NCBI RefSeq assembly: GCF_036345915.1
Contig: NZ_CP107785.1
Location: 434,001-498,000 of the forward strand
Source: Nocardia sp. NBC_00565
Lineage (GTDB): Bacteria > Actinomycetota > Actinomycetes > Mycobacteriales > Mycobacteriaceae
Reading direction: 5' to 3'
Length of the DNA: 64,000 bases
The number at the start of each line of letters is the position of its first letter. Position 1 is the first letter of the stretch. The notes below the pieces were generated by a model, which was not told the DNA's origin, made no database searches, and saw nothing but the letters and a program-made list of their open reading frames with translations. This document shows positions 1 to 9,041 of the stretch, piece after piece. The position numbers were made by a program, and so were the translations under genes.

Positions 1-691
1 CCTTGGCGGTCTTGGTCAGGCAGTCGATGTATACGCCGCCCTTACCGGTCTTTCCGGTGATCGCGGCGGATGCGTCGGAGACCTGCTGCCAGGTGGCGGG
101 CGGCTTGGCCGGATCGAGTCCGGCTTCGGTGAACAACGAGGCGTTGACGTACAGCACGGGCGTGGAGAAGACGAACGGGACGCCGTAGGTGTGGCCGTCC
201 CAATCCGCCAGGGTCCGCGCCTTCGGTGCGTACGGGTACTTGGCCCCGTCGAAGTTGTGCTGGACCTCCTGCTTGGAGACCAGCGTATCCAGCGGCTTCG
301 CGCCGAGCTGGTGGATGGTGTAGTCGAGATCGCTGAAGCCGAGCTGCGCCACATCCGGTGGGGTGCCCGCGACCATCTGGTTCTGGATGCTGGAGATGGT
401 GTCGGTGGCCGGATTCGGGCTGTTGCCCTGCGGTTTCTGCGCGGTGACCTTGATATTCGGGAACTTCTTGCCGAAATCGGAGATCAGCGAGTTGAAGGTG
501 TCGGTCCACGCCCCGGCGAGTCCGTAGTTATAGGACTCGAACACGATCGACACCTGCTGATCCGGCTTCAGTTCCGGGATCTGGGCAGTATCGACGTTCG
601 AGTCGGTGGTGGTGCTCCCGAGTCCGCCGCAAGCGCTGAGCGCTACGGTGGTTGCGAACACCAGGCCCAGCACGGGCACGGTGCGTTTCAC
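1..691 (-). CDS. Extracellular sugar-type ABC solute-binding lipoprotein (partial)
   Basis: The first 230 residues of a periplasmic-type solute-binding protein; the C-terminus lies beyond the left edge. A short basic N-terminus is followed by a hydrophobic stretch and a lipobox ending LSAC, so the mature protein should be a lipid-anchored receptor outside the membrane. The body has the look of family-1 sugar/glycerol-phosphate binding proteins (for example the ATDTISSIQNQMVAGTPPD region and the GVPFVFSTPVLYVN strand). GTG at 691 is preferred because AGGAGA lies about six bases upstream; an in-frame ATG at 706 overlaps that ribosome site. It follows the ABC ATPase gene by 38 bases. The two permeases are not between them and may lie off the left edge. 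Confidence 0.85.
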   Translation of the reverse strand, partial: MKRTVPVLGLVFATTVALSACGGLGSTTTDSNVDTAQIPELKPDQQVSIVFESYNYGLAGAWTDTFNSLISDFGKKFPNIKVTAQKPQGNSPNPATDTISSIQNQMVAGTPPDVAQLGFSDLDYTIHQLGAKPLDTLVSKQEVQHNFDGAKYPYAPKARTLADWDGHTYGVPFVFSTPVLYVNASLFTEAGLDPAKPPATWQQVSDASAAITGKTGKGGVYIDCLTKTAK

Positions 692-729
692 GGTGGTTCT
701 CCTCATCGATAAAGGGTGGGTGTGACGAA

Positions 730-1857
730 TCAGGCGACGGCCACAATTGCGCTGTCGTGGGTCGAATCCCGGTGCGGCTCTCGCCAAGTCAGGCGCAATC
801 CGGATTCGGGGTGGAACAGATGCAGGTGGGCGGGATCGACGCGCAGTCCGATGGCGTCCTCGGCGCTCACTCCGGCCGGTCGCGGCGCGCGGGCGCACAG
901 GGTGTGCTCGCCCATGGTGAAGTGGATCAGTTCCTCACTGCCCAGGTTCTCGACCATCGTCACCTGTCCGCGAATGGCGGCTTCGATCGGATCGAGACGC
1001 AGTTGCTCGGGGCGGATTCCGGCGACGACATCGATGGGATCGCCGAAATCCGTTGCCGTGATGGCCAATTCGATATCGATACCCTCGGCCACCAGGAACA
1101 GCCGGTCGTCGCGCTGGGTGACGACCGCGGGGAACAGGTTCATCGGTGGGGCGCCGAGGAATCCGGCGACGAAGGTCGAGCGGGGGTGGTCGTAGAGCTC
1201 GGTCGGGGTACCGACCTGCTCCACCTGACCGTCGTTGAGCAGTGCGATCCGGTCCGCCATGGTCATCGCCTCCACCTGGTCGTGGGTGACGTACAGGAAC
1301 GTCGCCCCCAACCCGCGGTGCAGCGAGATCAGTTCGGCGCGGGTGGCGCTGCGCAGTTTCGCGTCCAGGTTCGACAACGGTTCGTCCATCAGGAACGCGC
1401 CGGGATCGCGAACCATCGCGCGGGCCAAGGCAACTCGCTGTCGTTGACCGCCGGACAGCGCGGCGGGCTTGCGGCGTAACAGCTCATCCAATCCGAGCGC
1501 CGCCGCCACCTCCGCGACCCGCTCGGCGATCTTGGCCCGTGGTGTGCGGCGGGCGCGCAGCGGAAAGCCGATATTCTTCGCGACCGTCAGATGCGGATAC
1601 AGCGCGTAACTCTGGAACACCATGGCCAGATCCCGCTGTTGCGGGGCCAGGTGGGTAATGTCGGTGTCGTCCAACAGGATTCGGCCACCGGTCGGGTCCT
1701 CCAGCCCGGCGATCATCCGCAGTAGCGTGGATTTGCCGCAGCCGCTCGGTCCGAGCAACACCATGAACTCGCCATCGGCGATGTCCAGGCTGACCTCCCG
1801 TACCGCATACGTCGCACCGAAGTGTTTGGACACCTGCTCGATTCGCAGTCTCGCCAC
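730..1857 (-). CDS. ABC transporter ATP-binding protein, MsmK/UgpC type
   Basis: Cytoplasmic ATPase subunit of a carbohydrate-type importer, 375 residues, normal for the CUT1 MsmK/UgpC/MalK family. Walker A GPSGCGKST is at residues 36-44, the signature LSGGQRQR at 134-141, and Walker B FLMDEP at 155-160, followed by the H-loop THD. The last ~110 residues are the TOBE-type regulatory domain typical of this subfamily. It starts ten bases after the hydrolase gene and is followed by the solute-binding protein gene, so it probably energises that importer. The substrate cannot be read from the sequence. Finding it after fatty-acid-type genes is unusual for a sugar importer. Confidence 0.9.
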   Translation of the reverse strand: MARLRIEQVSKHFGATYAVREVSLDIADGEFMVLLGPSGCGKSTLLRMIAGLEDPTGGRILLDDTDITHLAPQQRDLAMVFQSYALYPHLTVAKNIGFPLRARRTPRAKIAERVAEVAAALGLDELLRRKPAALSGGQRQRVALARAMVRDPGAFLMDEPLSNLDAKLRSATRAELISLHRGLGATFLYVTHDQVEAMTMADRIALLNDGQVEQVGTPTELYDHPRSTFVAGFLGAPPMNLFPAVVTQRDDRLFLVAEGIDIELAITATDFGDPIDVVAGIRPEQLRLDPIEAAIRGQVTMVENLGSEELIHFTMGEHTLCARAPRPAGVSAEDAIGLRVDPAHLHLFHPESGLRLTWREPHRDSTHDSAIVAVA

Positions 1858-1866
1858 CAGATCTCC

Positions 1867-2760
1867 TCAGACCGGCAGCTCGCCGGCGACGACCCAGGTC
1901 GCCACCCGGGCCGCGATCGCCGGTGCGTCCTTGACCCACTGAAAGTGGTCGCGGTGCGCGACGGGCGCGGATTCGTCGATATGCCACTGGGTGACCCGTG
2001 CGTTCGGCATCCGGGAGACCAGGAAGTCGACATTGGACTTGGGACCCAGGACATCGTCGGACAGTGAGATGACCAGCACCGGTACGGTCATCCGCTTCAG
2101 CAGCGTGTTGTACTGCCGCTCAGTGCCTTTCGGGCGGTAGTAGCTGGTCAGTGAGTGCATCGACCAGTCCCGCATAACGCGGCCCGGCATGGGTGCGGGG
2201 ATTAGTACACCGCCGGGCCAGTGGCCCTTCCAGCGCGATACCAACCCGATCCATTGGATCTGGCTCAGCGCCTCGAACCAGCGGCGCGGCCCGAACGCCC
2301 ACCAGAACACAGTGCCGGTGCCGATGACGGTCACTCCCGCGATCCGATCGGGTTCGGCGGCGGCGAACAGCAGCGCCAACTGGCCACCGAGGCTGTGTCC
2401 GAACAGGTGGATCGGCGCTTCTGGAAAACGCTCGCGCACTGCGGAAACCACGGCGGGCAGGTCGATCTCCAGCATCTCGCGGTAGCCGAAGTCGCTGTGC
2501 AATCCGAACTCGGGCTTTGCCTCACCATGGGCCCGCAGGTCACAGGTCGCGACCGAAAGACCCTGGGCATTAAGCTCTTTGGCGAGCGACAGATAGTTCT
2601 TCGCCTTCATCGCCATGGCGGGCAGGATCAGCACCACCGGCGTGTCGGGCTTCTTGCCGGGCAGGAAGCGGACGGTGAATTCGACGCCATCGGCGGTCGA
2701 GACCGTGGTCGACTCCAAACCGGTGAACGCGGAACCCTTCTGGGGCGCGGTACTCGTCAC
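1867..2760 (-). CDS. Alpha/beta hydrolase (monoacylglycerol-lipase-like)
   Basis: 297-residue serine hydrolase. The nucleophile elbow is GHSLGG at residues 121-126 (Ser123); an Asp in the SLSDDVLGP segment and the His of AHRDHF near the C-terminus complete a plausible catalytic triad. No signal peptide is visible, so it should be cytoplasmic. Its ATG overlaps the stop of the thioesterase gene upstream by four bases (ATGA), indicating translational coupling. The operon context (acyl-CoA dehydrogenase, thioesterase, this gene) suggests an ester or acyl substrate, which is inference. Specificity cannot be assigned. Confidence 0.85.
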   Translation of the reverse strand: MTSTAPQKGSAFTGLESTTVSTADGVEFTVRFLPGKKPDTPVVLILPAMAMKAKNYLSLAKELNAQGLSVATCDLRAHGEAKPEFGLHSDFGYREMLEIDLPAVVSAVRERFPEAPIHLFGHSLGGQLALLFAAAEPDRIAGVTVIGTGTVFWWAFGPRRWFEALSQIQWIGLVSRWKGHWPGGVLIPAPMPGRVMRDWSMHSLTSYYRPKGTERQYNTLLKRMTVPVLVISLSDDVLGPKSNVDFLVSRMPNARVTQWHIDESAPVAHRDHFQWVKDAPAIAARVATWVVAGELPV

Positions 2761-3335
2761 TGATCCGCCTCCGTGATCGCGACGTCGCAGACATAGTCGA
2801 AGGTGAACTTGGCGACGACCACATCGCCGTCATCCAGTAGCGCTGCCTTACCGGACAATTCGAACCGGTTCGACGTGGTGGCGGCCAGCACCTCGGCCAG
2901 TTCGCGCTGGTCCACGGTGGCGATCGCGCGGATGCGGCCGATGGCGGGCTTGCGATAGGAGGCGGTGCCCGCGCGCAGCACCAGCCGTTCGACCGTGCGC
3001 AGGCGAGTGGCGGCCGCGCCGACGAACGCCGCCGCGCCACCGATATCGGCGGCGGTGAACAGCGCACCGGCATGGACGGTGCCCATATGGTTGCGCACAG
3101 TGTCGACGGCCGGAATCTCGACCACCGCTCGCTCCGGTCCGATCTCGGTGATGCGGGTTCCGACGTGGCGGCCGAACGGCACCATCTCCTGTGAGACGGC
3201 CCGCAGGTACTCGTAATCGACCGCATCGCAGTCGAGTTCGGGATAGGCGGCAGCGAATCCAGCTATTTCACGCGTGGGCCCACCCGTCGCCCGGCCGCCG
3301 CCCCTCATGGAATCGCTTCGCGATACTGTATTCAT
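2757..3335 (-). CDS. Hotdog-fold thioesterase (PaaI/DUF4442-like)
   Basis: 192 residues. The central part, HMGTVHAGALFTAADIGGAA, is the long-helix segment of the hotdog fold found in PaaI/DUF4442 acyl-CoA thioesterases, with the conserved N/H-x-x-G-x-x-H-G/A pattern that positions the thioester. A longer in-frame extension to 3512 exists but lacks a ribosome site; ATG at 3335 has AAGGGAC about six bases upstream and is chosen. The gene sits 11 bases after the acyl-CoA dehydrogenase and overlaps the hydrolase gene by four bases, so all three are probably one transcript. The likely role is hydrolysis of acyl-CoA made or processed by its neighbour (inference). Confidence 0.8.
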   Translation of the reverse strand: MNTVSRSDSMRGGGRATGGPTREIAGFAAAYPELDCDAVDYEYLRAVSQEMVPFGRHVGTRITEIGPERAVVEIPAVDTVRNHMGTVHAGALFTAADIGGAAAFVGAAATRLRTVERLVLRAGTASYRKPAIGRIRAIATVDQRELAEVLAATTSNRFELSGKAALLDDGDVVVAKFTFDYVCDVAITEADQ

Positions 3336-3346
3336 CTGTTGTCCCT

Positions 3347-4504
3347 TCAGCGATTGCGCAGTGCACGGCGGGCGATGGACCAGCGCAGCACCTCGGATGG
3401 ACCCTCGTAGATGCGGAAGGCTCTGGCCTCCACCAGGAATCGGGCGACCAGGTAGTCCTCGCAGACACCGAGTCCGCCGTGCAGCTGGACCGCGCGGTCG
3501 AGCACCCGCCAAACCGCCTCGGAGACGAACGTTTTCGCGATCGACGCGTCATGGCGGGCCTGCGAGGAGGTCGGCCCCTGCTCGTCGATGGTTTCGGCCG
3601 CGGTGCGGATCACGCCACGGGCGGCGGCGATATCGATCTCGTTATCGGCGACCAATCCCTGCGCCAGACCGTGATCGGCGATCGGGACGCCGAAAGACTG
3701 CCGGGTGCTGATGTGTTCGATGGCGAGGTGGTGCGCGCGCACCGCGAGGCCGAGCCAGTTCATGCAGAACACCAGCCGCGAGGGCGCGAGCCGGACCTGG
3801 GCGAGCACCAGCCCCTGGCCGACCGCGCCGAGTACGGCCGAATCCGGTACGGCACAGTCGACGAAGGCGACCTCGCAATGCCCGCCGGGTGCGCTGGTGT
3901 GATCGAGGGTCGGCATCCGGCGGCCCACCTTCAGCCCCGGATTGTCCTGATCGACCAGGAACATGGTCGGCCCGTCACTGGTCTGTGCGACGCAGATGGT
4001 GAACGCCGCGCCCTGCGCGCCGGTGGTGAAATGCTTGGCGCCGTTGATGATCCAGCCGTCATCGGTCTCCTCGGCGACCGTCTGCAGCATGCCGGGATCC
4101 GAACCCGCGCCCGGTGCGGGTTCGGTCATCGCGATGGCCGAGCGGACCTCACCGGCGGCCAGCGGCGCGAGATAACGTTCCTGCTGTTCCGGGTTGGCCA
4201 CGTGGGCGAGCAGGTGGATGTTCCCGTCGTCGGGGGCCCACGCGTTCACGGCGAGCGGGCCGAGCAGGCTGGCGCCCGCGGCTTCGAGCACCCGCGCCTG
4301 GTCCCGGGTATCGAGACCGAGCCCGCCGTATCGCGGGTCCGAGAGCGGGCCGAACACACCCGCTTCCTTGGCCTTCTTCTGCAGCTCGAGCCGTAGAGCG
4401 TCATCCATCACGCGTCCGTCGACGACGATCTCGCGTTCCACCGGAATTACCTGGTCACGAATGAACTGGGTGGTCTTGTCCACCAACTGCGCCACAGTGG
4501 TCAT
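3347..4504 (-). CDS. Acyl-CoA dehydrogenase family protein
   Basis: 385-residue flavoenzyme of the acyl-CoA dehydrogenase family, expected to introduce an alpha,beta double bond into an acyl-CoA with FAD as cofactor. The middle domain shows the AMTEPAPGAGSDP flavin/substrate segment, and the C-terminal helical domain ends with YEGPSEVLRWSIARRAL, a variant of the usual GTSE region. Length is normal. It is the first gene of a minus-strand run with the thioesterase and hydrolase, and is divergent from the reductase gene at 4649. No good Shine-Dalgarno sequence precedes the ATG. Confidence 0.9.
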   Translation of the reverse strand: MTTVAQLVDKTTQFIRDQVIPVEREIVVDGRVMDDALRLELQKKAKEAGVFGPLSDPRYGGLGLDTRDQARVLEAAGASLLGPLAVNAWAPDDGNIHLLAHVANPEQQERYLAPLAAGEVRSAIAMTEPAPGAGSDPGMLQTVAEETDDGWIINGAKHFTTGAQGAAFTICVAQTSDGPTMFLVDQDNPGLKVGRRMPTLDHTSAPGGHCEVAFVDCAVPDSAVLGAVGQGLVLAQVRLAPSRLVFCMNWLGLAVRAHHLAIEHISTRQSFGVPIADHGLAQGLVADNEIDIAAARGVIRTAAETIDEQGPTSSQARHDASIAKTFVSEAVWRVLDRAVQLHGGLGVCEDYLVARFLVEARAFRIYEGPSEVLRWSIARRALRNR

Positions 4505-4648
4505 GGCGTCAGTCTCAGGGCGACGGGGGCGTCTGAGTCGGCTCGATAGTCAACGTCGATTGTGCGAATCGACTGCCCATTCGTCCGGTGCGAATCGGCG
4601 GTATCTCGGCGACGGTAGTCGCGAAGACGAGATAGCCGAGGGGACCAG

Positions 4649-5581
4649 ATGACGGAGTTTCCGGTACAGGTATCGGCCCGCCGTGACGAGGCCGAGGGTG
4701 TGTTCTCACTCGAGCTGTGCGCGTTTGCGGGTCGGGAACTGCCGTCGTGGACGCCGGGCGCGCATATCGACGTCGCGGTCGGCGCGGCGGGTGTGCGTCA
4801 GTACTCGCTCTGCGGTGATCCGGCGGATCGGCGGTGCTGGCGGATCGCGGTGCTGCGCGAGCCTGCCGGACGTGGCGGGTCGGAGTATCTGCACTCGACG
4901 GCGTTTTCGGATACGGAGCTGCGTATTTCTTTGCCCCGCAACAATTTCGAGCTGGTCCCGTGCGACAGCTACGTCTTCGTCGCGGGGGGTATCGGGATCA
5001 CCCCGATCCTGCCGATGGTCGCAGCCGCGCAGGCTTCGGGCGCACGGTGGGACTTGTACTACGGTGGCCGGACTCGGGGGCATATGGCCTTCGCCGATGA
5101 GATCGCGCGCCGTTATCCGCGGGCGCGACTGTTACCGCAGGACGACTACGGGCTGCTGCCGATCGCCGACATCCTCGCCGAGCACCCCGATTCCGCGATC
5201 TACTGCTGCGGCCCCGAACCGCTGCTGGCGGCCGTGGAGACCGAAGGCGCGCGCCGCAATTCGGATGTGCACCTCGAACGGTTCGTGCCGCGGCCGGTGA
5301 CATCCGGACCGCGCGGCTCCTTCGAGGTCCGATTGGCCAGCAGTGGCGCAACCTTCCCTATCGGCACGAACCAGTCCATCGTCGATGTCCTCGATGCCGC
5401 CGGGATCGGGATCATCACCTCCTGTCGCGAGGGCACCTGCGGCAGCTGCGAAACCGCCGTGCTCGCAGGCGATATCGACCACCGCGATTCAGTGCTCACT
5501 GCCGAAGAGCAGGCGCGCGGCAACTCCATGATGCTGTGCGTCTCCCGGGCCAGGTCGGAGGTGCTCGTCCTCGACCTGTGA
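4649..5581 (+). CDS. PDR/VanB-family oxidoreductase (FMN/NAD/2Fe-2S)
   Basis: 310-residue phthalate-dioxygenase-reductase-like protein that should pass electrons from NAD(P)H through flavin to a 2Fe-2S centre. It has an N-terminal flavin barrel with RQYSLCGDP (residues 50-58), a nucleotide-binding GGIGITP (113-119) and CCGPE (186-190), and a C-terminal plant-type ferredoxin domain with C259, C264, C267 and C297. Such reductases normally serve an oxygenase or demethylase, but none lies beside it. A second, longer paralogue sits at 55599. The ribosome site AGGGGA precedes the ATG. It is divergent from the acyl-CoA dehydrogenase. Confidence 0.9.
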   Translation: MTEFPVQVSARRDEAEGVFSLELCAFAGRELPSWTPGAHIDVAVGAAGVRQYSLCGDPADRRCWRIAVLREPAGRGGSEYLHSTAFSDTELRISLPRNNFELVPCDSYVFVAGGIGITPILPMVAAAQASGARWDLYYGGRTRGHMAFADEIARRYPRARLLPQDDYGLLPIADILAEHPDSAIYCCGPEPLLAAVETEGARRNSDVHLERFVPRPVTSGPRGSFEVRLASSGATFPIGTNQSIVDVLDAAGIGIITSCREGTCGSCETAVLAGDIDHRDSVLTAEEQARGNSMMLCVSRARSEVLVLDL

Positions 5582-5746
5582 TCGAGCGCAGCGAGGGAAC
5601 CATCAACACAGCACCAACGGTCGCAGTGGAGCCGAGCGCCAGCGAGGCGGAGCTGTGACCTCTGAACCTGTCGGCGCGATCCGCGGCCGGCATGCGGCGC
5701 GCTCGCGCGCCGACCTCCCCGAAAACCCGAGAGGAAAGTAATAACG

Positions 5747-6445
5747 ATGAGGAAAATCGTTGCGGCGGCCGCCGGATTGGTCGCCGCAGTCGGGATCGCC
5801 GCCGGTACGGCCGGTGCGCAGCCCGACGGTGACGAAGCGGTGGGATTCACCGCCTCCGCCACCGATACCCAGACCATCATCAAGACCGACGCGGGCGCCA
5901 TGGTCGTCGAGGACGGCGTCTTCAAGGTCAAGGCGAGCAACGGCACTGTGCTCACCGGTATGCCGCTGAAGTTCCGCGTCGACGACTTCGAGTTCCCGAT
6001 CGCCGCCGATATCGCGGACCGCTCGGCCACCCTGACGCCGCAGTTCGACATGGCGCACGCGACCTACAAGCCGGTCGCGCTGCCCTTCGAGGACAAGGCG
6101 CCGTGGAAGAACGAGTACGACCGTGAGCAGGCCGCCTGGTCCCGCATGACCAGCACCATCACCATGGGCGCCACCATCGGCACCCTGGTCGGCGGCCTCA
6201 GCGGCGGCGCCATCGGCTGTGTGCTCGGCGGCATCGCCGGTGCGACGGTCGCCTCGGCCGCCATCATCGGCCTGTTCGGTGCGTTCATCCCGGCCGCCGC
6301 CATCGGCTGCCTCGGTGGCATCGTCGCGATCGGCGCCCTCGGCACCCTGGCCGGTCAGATCTTCATCACCGCCCCGGTCGCCATCGGCGCGGCCATCCAA
6401 TACTTCTCCACCATCAACCAGCCACCCATGCCCCCGGCTAAGTAG
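5747..6445 (+). CDS. Secreted protein with glycine-rich hydrophobic tail
   Basis: 232 residues with a clear Sec signal peptide (basic MRK, hydrophobic core, AGA-type cleavage near residue 24). About 100 residues of beta-rich soluble sequence follow, then a basic/acidic hinge containing YDREQAAWSRM. The last ~90 residues are almost entirely Gly/Ala/Ile/Val, resembling the hydrophobic glycine-zipper tails of secreted actinomycete proteins. The family is common in Nocardia as uncharacterised secreted proteins (recalled, not searched). Function unknown; membrane insertion or self-association of the tail is a guess. A strong terminator follows at 6486. Confidence 0.75.
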   Translation: MRKIVAAAAGLVAAVGIAAGTAGAQPDGDEAVGFTASATDTQTIIKTDAGAMVVEDGVFKVKASNGTVLTGMPLKFRVDDFEFPIAADIADRSATLTPQFDMAHATYKPVALPFEDKAPWKNEYDREQAAWSRMTSTITMGATIGTLVGGLSGGAIGCVLGGIAGATVASAAIIGLFGAFIPAAAIGCLGGIVAIGALGTLAGQIFITAPVAIGAAIQYFSTINQPPMPPAK

Positions 6446-6485
6446 ATAGCGGAGAAGATCCCAACGGCGTTCGTTGGGGGACACT

Positions 6486-6518
6486 GACCCCGCCCGGTTC
6501 CTCACCCCGGGCGGGGTC
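6486..6518. terminator. Bidirectional hairpin terminator between convergent genes
   Basis: A perfect 12-bp inverted repeat (GACCCCGCCCGG and its complement) around a 9-base loop lies between the convergent secreted-protein and ROK genes. There is no U-run, as is usual for high-GC terminators. Confidence 0.8.
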
Positions 6519-6610
6519 TTCGCTATGCGCCGAGCGGTCACCGTCGTATGCGAATGTCATTGCCGCCGCCCGTACTACGGCATCAGGTGCTGATGCGGCT
6601 GTGCATCCAC

Positions 6611-7843
6611 CTATGTGGTGGTAGTGCGGATGGCGCGGCGGGCGGCGATCGAGCCGAAGGTTTCGCGGTCGGCCAGGAAGCCTTCCAAGGCGAAGGTGGC
6701 CGCGCCGAGGCTGGAGGGGTTGTGGGGGAGAGTGCACAGTTGCAAGGTGACCGCGGCGTAGGGGTCGGACATCGCGTGGTGGGCGGCTACGCGGCGGGTT
6801 ACTTCCAGGAGACGCTCGCCGAGGACGTTGGCGACCAGGTCGCCGAAGACCATGGTTCGGGGGTTGAAGAGGTTGACCAGGTTGGCGACGGCGACCCCGA
6901 GGTAGTGCCCGGTCTTTTCGATGACTTCGACGGCGGTGGCGTCCTCGCGTGCGGCCGCGGCGGCGATGGCGGTGATGGTGGCGGCGTCGTCGACGCCGAA
7001 AAGGGAACTGGCCGGGTCCGATTCGCGCAGGGTCTGCACGATGCCGGGGGCGCTGACGTAGGCCTCGACACAGCCGTGGCGTCCGCAGCGGCACAAGCGG
7101 CCGTCGAGGACGAGGTTGGTGTGGCCCCATTCGCCCGCGCTGTTGGTCACACCGCGGTAGAGCGTGCCGTCGATGACGACGCCGATGCCGACACCGGCGC
7201 GCAGTGTCACGACGATCAGATCGTCCACATCGCGTCCCGCCCCGAACCAAAGATGTGCTGCCGTACTGGCTTTCAGTGGATTGTCCAGGTACAGCGGATG
7301 CGGTATGCGCGGCGCGAGCAGTGACTTCAAGGAAACGTCGTGCCAATGCCAATACGGTGAGAACACCGAGACCCCGCCCTCGGGTTCGACCAGACCCGGC
7401 ACGCTCAAACCGACGCCGAGCACGCGCTCGGCATCCTCGCCGGTCAGCTCACGGACGCCGCGGACGATGAGTTCGGTGACATCGTCGGGCTGGGTGGCCT
7501 GGGGGTCGACGGGGATCTCGACCGAGCGCAGCACCGTCATGGCCAGGTCGAAAAGGTCGAAATGGATGCTGGTTTCGGCGATGTCGACGCCGACGAGCAT
7601 CCCGCGCTCCGGATTGATCGCGAGCTGGGCGCGTGGCCGGCCGACGCCGGGTGCGTCGTAGCCGAGTTCGGCGAGCACACCGACGTCCAGCAGCTCGGCG
7701 ATCATATTGCCCACCGTGGCGAATGACAGCCCGGTGGCGCGGGCGATCTCCTGACGGCTGGTATGGCCCTCGGCGGCGTAGACCGCCTGCAGTACGTAGA
7801 ACCGATTCCGGCGTCGAATATCGCGCGCGGTCAGCTGGTACAC
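6611..7843 (-). CDS. ROK-family transcriptional regulator
   Basis: 410 residues: an N-terminal winged helix-turn-helix (roughly residues 10-70, SRQEIARATGLSFATVGN) joined to a sugar-kinase-like ROK domain. The zinc-binding signature CRCGRHGCVE is present, as is the GEWGH segment that in ROK proteins contacts sugar. The kinase fold probably acts only as a sugar sensor. It starts at GTG 7843, with AGGAG some 11 bases upstream. It is divergent from the galactose-type operon beginning at 7992 and is the obvious local repressor; an inverted repeat that could be its operator sits in the shared intergenic region. Confidence 0.9.
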   Translation of the reverse strand: MYQLTARDIRRRNRFYVLQAVYAAEGHTSRQEIARATGLSFATVGNMIAELLDVGVLAELGYDAPGVGRPRAQLAINPERGMLVGVDIAETSIHFDLFDLAMTVLRSVEIPVDPQATQPDDVTELIVRGVRELTGEDAERVLGVGLSVPGLVEPEGGVSVFSPYWHWHDVSLKSLLAPRIPHPLYLDNPLKASTAAHLWFGAGRDVDDLIVVTLRAGVGIGVVIDGTLYRGVTNSAGEWGHTNLVLDGRLCRCGRHGCVEAYVSAPGIVQTLRESDPASSLFGVDDAATITAIAAAAAREDATAVEVIEKTGHYLGVAVANLVNLFNPRTMVFGDLVANVLGERLLEVTRRVAAHHAMSDPYAAVTLQLCTLPHNPSSLGAATFALEGFLADRETFGSIAARRAIRTTTT

Positions 7844-7892
7844 GGTCGGGCCATCTCCTTCCGATTGATATTCGCAGACGTTACCCGAGCAC

Positions 7893-7925
7893 TTCGGCTA
7901 ACAGTATTTACAACCATTAGCAGAA
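7893..7925. promoter_or_regulatory. Putative ROK operator (inverted repeat)
   Basis: Arms TTCGGCTAA (7893-7901) and TTAGCAGAA (7917-7925) form an inverted repeat with one mismatch and a 15-base spacer. It overlaps the -35 element and spacer of the sugar operon promoter, where bound repressor would block RNA polymerase (inference). Confidence 0.5.
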
Positions 7926-7935
7926 GTCATACTGT
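7907..7935 (+). promoter_or_regulatory. Probable sigma-70-type promoter of the sugar operon
   Basis: TTTACA (7907-7912), a 17-base spacer and TACTGT (7930-7935) match the housekeeping promoter pattern well. Transcription would start near 7942, leaving a leader of about 50 bases before the ATG at 7992. Confidence 0.55.
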
Positions 7936-7991
7936 AACCCAGGTCACCACCAGACGCCGAGTGCGCGGCAGATCACACAAGGAGCAATCCC

Positions 7992-9041
7992 ATGTCCTGG
8001 ACCCACCAAAGCCGTTGGACCAGAGCTGTTTTCTGCGGGGTATCGCTCGCATTAGCCGCGTCGGCCTGCTCATCCGGCAAGGACGACAACTCGAAGGCGA
8101 CCGGGCCGCAACACACCAGCGGCTCGATCAGCCTGGTGTACGCCCAGAAACAGGGCGATCAGGAGTACTTCATCGGTGAGGCCGAGGGCGCCAAGGCGAA
8201 GGCCAAGGAGTTGGGCATCGACCTGAAGGTGGTCAATCTCGGCAACGACGCGAACAAGGCGGTCACCGAGGTCCAGAACGCGGTCAATCAGAAGGCCAGC
8301 GGCGTGATCGTCGTGGTCCCGGATCCCTCGGTCGGCCCGCAGGTCGCCCAGCTCGCGAAGGCAGGCGGCGTCGCGCTGCTGACCTCCGATGATCAGGTCT
8401 GTACGAACGGACCGGATCCGACATCGTGTGCCAAGGACAACCTCGTGCCCCGAGTCGGCTTCAGCGGTACTCAGATGGGCACCGAGGTCGGCACCCGCGC
8501 CGGCGAGGACTTCAAGAAGGCCGGATGGAAACCGGAGGAGACCGCGATCATCGACGCCTGGAAGCAGGACGTGACGGTCTGCACCGACCGGGTCAAGGCC
8601 AACCAGAAGGCCTTCAAGGACGCCGCGGGCGTGGACGTCAAGGTGATCGAGGTCGGCACCGACAACACGCCGTCGGACGCGCAGAACAAGATCTCGGCAA
8701 CGGTGTCGGGCAACCGGTCGGTGAAGAACTGGATTGTCATGGGCTGCAACGACGAGAACGTCAGCGGCGGCGTCGCGGCGACCCAGAACGCCGGATACGC
8801 CGCTGACAATGTGCTCGGCGTCGGCCTCGGCGCCTACCTGGCCTGCAAGGAATGGCGCGGCGGCAAGCCGACCGGATTCAAGGCGGCGCTGTTCATCAAC
8901 GGCAAAGACGTTGGGGCGCTGTCGGTTCAGACGATGTACGACTACTTGAAGAACGGCAAGCAGATGCCGCCCGAGGCGTACGCGCCGACCAAGATGGTGG
9001 ATGCCACCAACTGGCAGCAGGCGGGCGTCACATGCAGCTGA
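7992..9041 (+). CDS. Sugar ABC transporter substrate-binding lipoprotein (CUT2/AraF-RbsB type)
   Basis: 349 residues. The signal peptide ends in the lipobox AASAC (Cys26), so it should be a lipid-anchored receptor. The mature part is a type-I periplasmic-binding fold with VYAQKQGDQEYF at the start and NIxVxxxDP-like SGVIVVVPDPSVG, as in arabinose/ribose/galactose receptors. AGGAG lies about ten bases before the ATG. It is the first gene of a run of eight closely packed genes, and its stop overlaps the ATPase start by ten bases. The expected ligand is a pentose or hexose; galactose is favoured by the enzymes downstream (inference). Confidence 0.92.
   Translation: MSWTHQSRWTRAVFCGVSLALAASACSSGKDDNSKATGPQHTSGSISLVYAQKQGDQEYFIGEAEGAKAKAKELGIDLKVVNLGNDANKAVTEVQNAVNQKASGVIVVVPDPSVGPQVAQLAKAGGVALLTSDDQVCTNGPDPTSCAKDNLVPRVGFSGTQMGTEVGTRAGEDFKKAGWKPEETAIIDAWKQDVTVCTDRVKANQKAFKDAAGVDVKVIEVGTDNTPSDAQNKISATVSGNRSVKNWIVMGCNDENVSGGVAATQNAGYAADNVLGVGLGAYLACKEWRGGKPTGFKAALFINGKDVGALSVQTMYDYLKNGKQMPPEAYAPTKMVDATNWQQAGVTCS

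Noticed and set aside
652..1479. Long open frame on the plus strand opposite the ABC ATPase
   Set aside because: It is antisense to a protein with all ATPase motifs; its own reading is Arg/Gly/Asp-rich with no recognisable domain.
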